Assembly: GCF_022682495.2 (NCBI RefSeq)
Contig: NC_071397.1
Location: forward strand, 33,123,427-33,187,426
DNA from: Desmodus rotundus
Taxonomy: Eukaryota > Chordata > Mammalia > Chiroptera > Phyllostomidae
DNA: 64,000 nt
Reading direction: 5' to 3'
Shown in pieces: positions 52,501 through 61,500 of the stretch (within the stretch, counting starts at the first letter, position 1; each line of letters opens with the position of its first letter). The notes under the pieces were generated by a model. That model had not been told where the DNA came from. It saw only the letters and a list, made by a program, of their open reading frames with translations, and searched no databases. Made by a program: the position numbers and the translations under genes.

Positions 52501-55500
52501 TATTGGTTGCCTCCCATACGCGCCCCAGCGATGAAACCCACAACCTAGGTATGGGCCCTGACCAGCAATCGAATCCCCAACCTTTTGGTGTATGAGATGA
52601 TGCACCAACCCACTGAGTCACACTGGCCAGGGATAAACCATGTTCTTTTTTTTTAAGATTTTATTTACTTTTAGAGAGAGGGGAGGGAGAAAGAGAGAGA
52701 GGGAAACACCAATGTGTGGTTGCCTCTCATGCACCCCCTACTGGGGACCTGACCCGCAACCCAAGCACGTGCTCCGACTGGGAATCAAACCTGTGACCCT
52801 TTGCTTCACAGTCCAGCACTCAATTCACTGAGCCATGCCAGCCAGGGCTAAACCATGTTCTTTAAAGGTCCTAACTGTTTAGTTCTCAATGATTATACAA
52901 AGAAAAAAATGCAAGCGGTTCAACTTCATGTTGCTTGAACTGGTAGCTATTAGGTAGCACCAACACACACACCCAAACATTTTGTGATGTTACCTACATT
53001 CAGTTGTGGCTTCTCCATTCAAAGGTTCTCCTTCTCCACTGCTGTAAACCGCAAATACTGAAAGTTTGTATTTGGTCTCTGGCTGCAGATTTTCTATCAC
53101 AGTATGAATCGCATCTTCAGGAACCCTTTTCTCTCCAGCCTCAACATCGTCATAAAGTGATTTCCATGAGACCCTGTAACCGCGAACCATTCCTGGAGCA
53201 GATGTCCAATAAGCCCCAATGGATGTGTCAGTGATGTCCTTAGTAATCAAATCCCGAGCTGAACCACGTTCTAGAATAGAAATTCAAGGGGAATCATTTG
53301 TTAATGGCTACTAGATATGTAAATATTCCTTCATCCTGGTAGACATCCTAACTTGCTGGACTCAAACTCAGTTTGTCTAAAGTTGCTTTTCTCCTTTCTA
53401 AGCCAACTGTCTTGTTCTGTCAGTGGGACAGACTGATGGAATAAAACTTTAGAATTATATCTGATTCCTACCTACCACTTGGCCCCTATCTGCCCAGTCA
53501 GAAAATAAGGTCTTTCAGGACAAGAATGACAACCAAATATGGAGTATACGCATTACAGAAGGTTTTCCAAAGAAAAACTGCATCTAGATTCCAAAATCTT
53601 ACCACATTTTAGTCCACTTTATGACTTTGCCCATTGTTTACAAAGATCTTTATTTCTTTACCATCATCTTTTCCTCTCTGATCCAATTTAAACAAGCTCA
53701 GTTTCAATGTATGATTTACAATAACTTCAACAACTTTATATCACTTACAAATCTTAATTCCAACAATCATTTTTTGGTGGAAACTATTTGTTCAGGCAGT
53801 TAAAAAAAAGTGAAAGTGCAAACTTTCAATACAGCTTACCCCTAATGAAACTAAAAACCACCAATTCTTCTGGAAAACCTCAAAGCATTAGTCATCAAAA
53901 TAAAACACACCACTTGTTCTAGCTGATCGAAAATGTCTGCTACTAAATTTTGGTTCTTTCATTAAAAAAAATACAACCCAAATGGAAAAATATGGAAACC
54001 TCAACTTAATAGGAGGCACAGATGTCTTCCAATAAAACCCTCACTTTCCATAATTTAAATGTAAGTTAAATATACAGGTCACTTTATATTGGCTACCTTT
54101 ACTAGGGTTTGTGCCACAGTATGACATAAATATAAAACTATCTGCTTCTACAGCATGCATTTTACCAATAATTGTATATTCCAGAAATGATATGTAATGT
54201 TGTTACAAGAATTTTGAAGGCTATTATTTTACTTCAACCAAACAATAAAAGTGAATATATCATAAATATACTTAAACAATTAAACTTCAACCCAAAAAGT
54301 AAAGATAACAATGAGTGAAAAAGAAATCTAGATGAACAAAAACCTATCATATATGGTACATTTTAGAGGGGAAAAATAAACAAAACAGAAGCTGGGCATC
54401 CTACCAGACCCCAAGTGCAACTGGAAAATTCTAACTCCATTATAAATAACTTTAACGGCTGACAAAACATTTCATCTCTGGAGAGAAATTAGTTACATAT
54501 TTCACTTTAAACAAGAATACTTATTTTCAAGAACATGTTGACTTCTTTCCCCTCAGTACTTGAGGCTAATTTCATCTAAAAGTCTTCTTTACCTTTTTTT
54601 GCTATTTAAATGACCATACATCTTTATATTTTCTCTACTTACAGGGATATAAACAAACTTTTTCTTTAGTTTGGTTTAGTTTAGGTGGTTTTTGTTTGTT
54701 TGCTTGTTTTTTTCATCGTTGCTATCCCCACAACTGGGCTCTAACTTTACATGTGCAGCACATGTGTGAGATATACAGCCTTTTTTATATGCGTCTCTCC
54801 TCCTAAATTTCCTAAATTGTGTTAGGAACAGCTGTTGTAAAATAATTGTACTTATAACTGACTTTGAATTCAAATGAGCTAAAAACTGCATTAATAACAT
54901 CCCCAAAACATATCTAACACAAAGTTAGTAGACTGTGGGAGTTCTCTTCCAAATTAACACTGGGGTAATTCACAATGATTTTAGCTTCTAGTCTTCCCAA
55001 AGACTGTGTTTCTCAGCCAGTTTTTCTCCCTACTTTCTACAGCCCTGCATTTGTGACATTCCCATGACAACAGACATCAACTCCACAAACACAGGCTAAT
55101 GATTTCACTGTGAGAAAATAATAAAAAGAGAATTGTGTTTGAAGCAAAAACGCATTCACAAAGACATTTCTGAGCTACCAACAAAAGGAGCCTCGATCAC
55201 TAACCATGTATTCCCATGGATTTTAATCAACCATTTTAACACTCTCAAGACCTGAAAGCTAGAAAAAAATACTAGCAAAATTGCAGTAAACACTTTTGCA
55301 AGGTTTAATCCATGTCCTGAAAAGAATCTGTAAAAGCACTTTTTAAACTATAAATAAGATATTAACTAGAAGATATTCCTGAGTTCTAATTAATGGCTAA
55401 CAACACTAAGTCAAGTGAACACTAAGTTCTCAATTACAGAAAAGATCCTCAAAAAATTATGGTTTCTGCATGAGTCACATGAGGCATTATTTGCAGGCAC

Positions 55501-58500
55501 TGGCATTGCAACATTCCATGTTAGTGACAGAAAAATACGGAATTCAAGGGAAGAGAGACGACTCAATCCAATGGCCAAGATTGAAAAAATAAACCATTTC
55601 AATGAGCTTCTCATATGGCAGAGAGTTTGATAAGAATACTGCTAAATATTAAGTTTATATTATTGTCAAACACATTGATAGACTTATTTTCTGAAAAAGA
55701 CAGGAGGATGGGGTATTCCAGCTGCTGCCTGACACCCACGAATGTTGAGACTATGATATATCCATGACAGTAAAGTTTATCAGACCTATAACCCTTGAAG
55801 TTTTTTAAAATGGAATCTTGGCTTGGCAAAATACTAGATTACAAAAAAAAAAGGAAACAATTGGATTGTACCCTATGATTTAATTGGCAGGCTGCCAAGT
55901 GGCCACGCTGGTTTTGAAAATAGACATGCAACCAGCTGAGCAGTCCACCAGCGGGCTAGGTCACTCCTGGGGCTCTGGGGTCCAGACCTAGTCAGATACA
56001 CAGAATCTCCCGGAGACTCAAAGACAAGGCCGTGCCCAAATCAATTAGACTGGAATATCTGGAGATATGCCTAAGCCCTGACGCTTCCTAAATCTCCTCT
56101 GATTCTAATTCCTCTATGACTCTTTACTCTTTTCGCATTTCTTCCTTTTTCCTTCTTTCTGCTACTCTTCTCTGAGGCCTAGAGAGACACTTATTTGGAA
56201 GGTGTGCTTGATCAGTGTGGCAAGGAACCCTCACATTTGCCTTCACTCTGCAATGAGGGTCCTTCAAAATAAGGACATGTGTGGTGAAAACACAGCTGGT
56301 CAAACTTGTTGGACACGGTGATGCCGTGAGGACTGCTTGATAGTTTATTGTCTGGGTCTGTGGCCATGCACAACAAACCACCCTTCCGGTAGTGAAATAG
56401 GCTACATGCTGACCCTCAGAGAATTAAGAAGTTGACTGAAGTTTCTCATCACATCCTTTCCATCCCAAACACACGTGGGATGCTCACTACTCTCTCCTCC
56501 CCTGCGTCGTGTCTCAAAAGGAAATGGCTCTCAATATAAAAGATGGGGCAAAAGAAGGTTTACAGTGTGAGTACATGAAACACAGTTTCTTCTGGTATCA
56601 TTATTTGTCAATTATTGTATTATTTCCCATACAAACACCTGTAAACCTACTTTTGCCCCACCCTGTATGCTTCTTATTCAAAAGTTCATCACATTTTCCT
56701 ATGAATGAGATTCAATCCAAGTGTTACCCAGCAAGGCATTTGGTTTGGTTTAATATATTGAATTATAGGTTTTGTCCCCAGTTTAGGGAACTTCAGACAT
56801 GAAAACTATAGGAAGAAATTACTTGTCTTGGTTTCATGAGATTGGGTTTGGGAGGGAGACTCTTTTTACAGTACCTGGGATGCAAGAGGAAAGAGAGAGA
56901 AATTAAAAAAGGAAAAATGTCATAAGACAAGCCTGTAGCCTCTCTCCAGGAAAGATCACTGTCCCTCAGAAGGAACAGCAATGGTGGCAGTCCACAGCAA
57001 CCAGCCCCAGCAGACTGTCTGCCACTGTGTCCCTGCTTTTCCCCAAACCTGGGTCAACTTCCGCTCCAGCATGGCTCCCTCCCTCCCTAGTGCCTCCTCT
57101 CCCTCTGCCCTAAGACTTACAAATGAGTGTTTTATGATGTTTTGACTTGTTCAAGCTTTCTACCAAAGTGATATTGTTTTCAATAATAATTTAATCTCAT
57201 GATTCTGGACTATATGCCTGTGCTTTGTATATTACTTTTATCTCTAGTAACAGAATTTCTGGCAATCATTTCAAAGCAGTCATCTTCTACACTGATGGTA
57301 TGCCTTCATCTTTATTCCTTTGATTTCTTCTCAATAGTTTTCCTTTCTACCCTATTCTCCTCAGCCTAGTACCAGTGTAGGAATAAGGAATAACCATTCT
57401 TTTAATCATAAATTTAAGCATACAAAATTCATCAGTTTTTGAAATTTTGATACTCAGTCAGCATTTCCACTTTGATTATAAAGCGTATTAACAGAAGTTC
57501 AAAAGGCATTCTTCTTGTGCCTGCTTGCACGCATCTCCGTGCTCTGCTGTGGGAAGTAATTTAGACAGGTGCATTTCTCATGATTTGAACATCCACAGGG
57601 GTTGATTTCTACTTTTTTCCACACACAAGGCCAAAGAACCAATGCCTGATTTAAGTAACTTTCCTATGTTTCCTTAGCCCTTTTCCATTTGCTTTCTGAA
57701 AAGCAAATCATCATCCAATTCAAATATAATTATAATACAAATTAGCCAATGATGATAACTGAAAAATTAATCACAATGAAATGAAACTGTATTTCATCTT
57801 ATAGATTGTTCCAGCCAGCTTTCATTGAGTTTCACATACCACTTTCAAAAATAGAAGTTAAATTGAAAATGTAATGTAAACCCTCTTCTAAATCAATTTG
57901 TCTTTTCCGTTAAGGCTTAACTCAAAAGTCATCCAACTTTCCATAGCAGAATGCAGAAGACCTGCTTCTGAATAACGTTCACGTGGAAACACATCTGATT
58001 TACAAGCAATGAACTAGAGCCACTATTCAAAAGGACAAAGTTCACTATTGATAAGTGAACCTCACTACTTTAAGTAATACATAGTTCTTAAAAACCTCTT
58101 AACAATTAGATCACCCTTCAACTTCAAAGCTAGTGACATTTCTTCCACAATTTTTTCCTCTCCAATTTGACTTATATTTTTCTCTGATGAGCCATTAATT
58201 TGAAGAAAAGGAAATATGAATAACTGTTTGGTGAGTGTGCTAGTTCCCTGGAAACATCAGAATGGGCATACCCAGAATGTACGATTTTTTCCAGTTATGA
58301 GACAGCAGTAAGTCCAGGAAAACAGAGGCCTTGTTTAGACCGTCTTGGAGAGGCCCCATTACTACTCAACATCATGCAGAGGATTTCCTTGATGTGCTAA
58401 AAACTTCATTGTAACAAAATGTCAGCTGAGTTAGCATGGTGTAGTGTACAGGAAGCCATTCATGTCTGGGACATTGGCAGGTTGCTATAGCAACTGAAAC

Positions 58501-61500
58501 AAAGGATATTCTCAGAAGTCATCTTTTCCATAGCCGGGAAAGAACACTAAAATATTCATTCGTGTGGTAAAACTCTGAATTAAAATGGGCATTATTCAGT
58601 TCAAGGTTTATAAGAACAGGTTTTCCTCTCTCTAAACACTAACGGTGACAAGTAAAAGTTCTACCAAACTTAAAGTGCACTCACATCTACAACAGTGTTT
58701 TAGTAAGCGTGTTAAATCTACTTTAACAACAACAGGAGTAGGAAAAAAACAATGTAAATCAAACCTAATGGTTTGTGCTCAGATTCCTCTGAAGTTTGGA
58801 CATGAAATAGTAATAAATCCTGCCTTTGTGATTCTATTTCATATAGTACTAGAGCCAACCATGAACTTCCCCAATGCCAATGCTAATAAATCTCTCTTCC
58901 AAGGACAGGGAAATTTTCTGATTGTTGGCTGCATTTCAAGAAAGCACTAGGGAACAGATTTAAGTTAGTGATGGTTGTATACCACACTAAATATTTGTTA
59001 AATTCTTTCTGAATTGAATAGAGTGCCCTTCAGTCAATCTATAAAATTTTCAACCTACAGAATGATCTTGCCCACTGAACCATGCTTCTGGATGAAAGAA
59101 ACATTCCTTCAAGGTAGCCTCTTACCACCTCCTCTCCCAAGAGAAAAACAGATTAGAAAAACAGCAGCCCTCAAAAGCAGTTGCCTGGCTTTGTTTCTGG
59201 GCTTTCCATCCCCTGCATTTACCATCATATCCTATTCCTGTATATGGTATGTGGATTTGGCTGAGTTAATACAATAAAACAAAATGGAATAACCAGGGAC
59301 AAAACTCTTCTATTATTTTAATTTAGTCACAACTATGCTTTCACATATTTGTCAAGTTTACCACACATAATGCAATGGAATAAATATGTTAATAAAATCA
59401 GACTGGCAGCATTTAATGTAATCCTTCACAATGGTAAAGAGTTTGGTGTAAATGAAAAAATTTTTGACAATTTAGTTATGAATTAACTGTATTTTTAAAG
59501 AAAACTTGTAAATCATCTAGCTTGCCTCATCAGGAAATGAAAAAGAGTAATTTTTAAAATGTATTTTACTACTCGTGTATCTCCCTTACACAAGATAAGT
59601 TTTTATCTTATAGGTGTTGGAGCACACACTCACATGTGTGCACTGGCTGGTACATCTCCTACACCACTTCTGCAAAACTATAAAACTATGCCAGTTAACT
59701 ACACACATAGCCTAGAAAACTCACGGACCAGCAGACTTTGTTTGCTATTAAAGTAAAATGTGTATTTTTTTTTCAGTTTGTTTACATATTAATCTTAGCA
59801 AAAATGCTATAATTTTTAGAATTGAGAATTTTGGTTGACTGTGAATATATATTTTTTTAATTAATTTATTTATTTTTATTCAGTTACGATTGTCTGCATT
59901 TTCTCCCCTTCCCTCTACCCTACCCTTGCCAGTCCCACCTCCCTCCCCCACCTCTACCCTCCCCCCTGATTTTGTCCTTGTGTCCTTTATAGTAGCTCCT
60001 ATAGACCCCTCTCCCCACTATCCCCTCCCCACTCCCCTGTAGCTATTGTTATTTTTTAAGTAAGAAAAAAGCAGAAGAATATCAGAAGGTTAAAATTTAC
60101 ATGCAACAAGAAAATTAAAGAACCTAGGAATAAACTTAACCAAGGAGGTAAAAGACCTCTCTCAAAAAACTACAGAATCCTGAAGAAAGAAATTAAGGAA
60201 GACACAAATAAATGGAAAAATATACCTGTTCATGGATTGGAAGAATTAACATCATTAAAATGTCCATACTCCCCAAAGCAATCTATAGATTCAATGCAAT
60301 CCCTATCAAATTACACAGGACATATTTCACAAATATACAAATATTTCAAAAATTTATATGGAACCATAAATGACCCTGAATAGCCTCAGCAATTTTGAGA
60401 ACGAAGACCAAAGTAGGAGGGATCACAATACCTGATATCAAACTACATTACAAGGCCACTGTAATCAAAACAGTCTGGTCTTGGCATAAGAAGAGACACA
60501 TAAATCAATGGAATAGAATGAAGAGCCCAGAAATAAACCCAAGTCTCTACAGTCAATTAACACTCAAGAAAGGTGGGAGGAGCATACAATGGAGTAAAAC
60601 TAACCTCTTTAATAAATGGTGTTAGGAAATCTGGACAGGTACATGCAATAAAATGAAACTAGACCACAAACTTATACCATACACCAGAATAAACTCAATG
60701 GATAAAAGACTTAAATGTAAGTCGTGACACCATAAAAGTCCTAGAGGAAAACATAGGCAATAAAATGTCAGATATCCCACACAGCAATATCTTCACCAAT
60801 ATATCTCCTAGGGCTAGGGATATAAAGGAAAGAATAAACAAAAGGGACTTCAACAAATTAAAAAGTTTTTGCACAGCTAAAGAAAACATCACCAAAATAA
60901 AAAGGGAACCAACTATATGAGAAAACATATTTGCCAATGCTATGTTGGACAAGGGTTTGATCTCCAAAATATAGAAAGAACTCACACAACTCCACTCCAG
61001 GAAGACAAACAATCCAATTTAAAAATGGGCAAAGGACCTAAACAGACACTTCTCCAAGGAGGACATGCAGAGGGCTCATATGCATATGAAAGGATGCTCA
61101 GTATCACTAGCCATCAGAGAGATGCAAATTAAAACCACAATGAGACACCACCTCATACCAGTCAGAGTTGCTGTCATAAACAAATCCACAGACAAGTGCT
61201 GGCAAGGTTATGGAGAAAAGGGTTCTCTAGTGCACTGTTGATGGGAATGCAGACTGGTTCAGCCACTATGGACAACAGTATGGAATTTCCTCAAAAAACT
61301 AAAGATGAAACTGCTTTTGACTCAGCAATTCCACTGCTGGTATTATACGCTGAGAATACTGAAATACCTATTCAAAAGAACCTATACACCTCAGTGTTCA
61401 CAGCAACACAATTTACAATAGCCGAGTGCTGGAAACAGCCTAAGTGCCCATCAGTAAATGAGTGGATCAAAAAACTGTGGTGCATTTACACAATGGAATA

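Larger units (their letters stand above)
46695..52997. other. 6.3-kb intron between exons 3 and 2
   Basis: It holds a SINE with GGAA tail, the MLT1 LTR, one MIR and the pair of minus-strand SINEs. 49069-52065 shows no recognised element. Confidence 0.7.
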
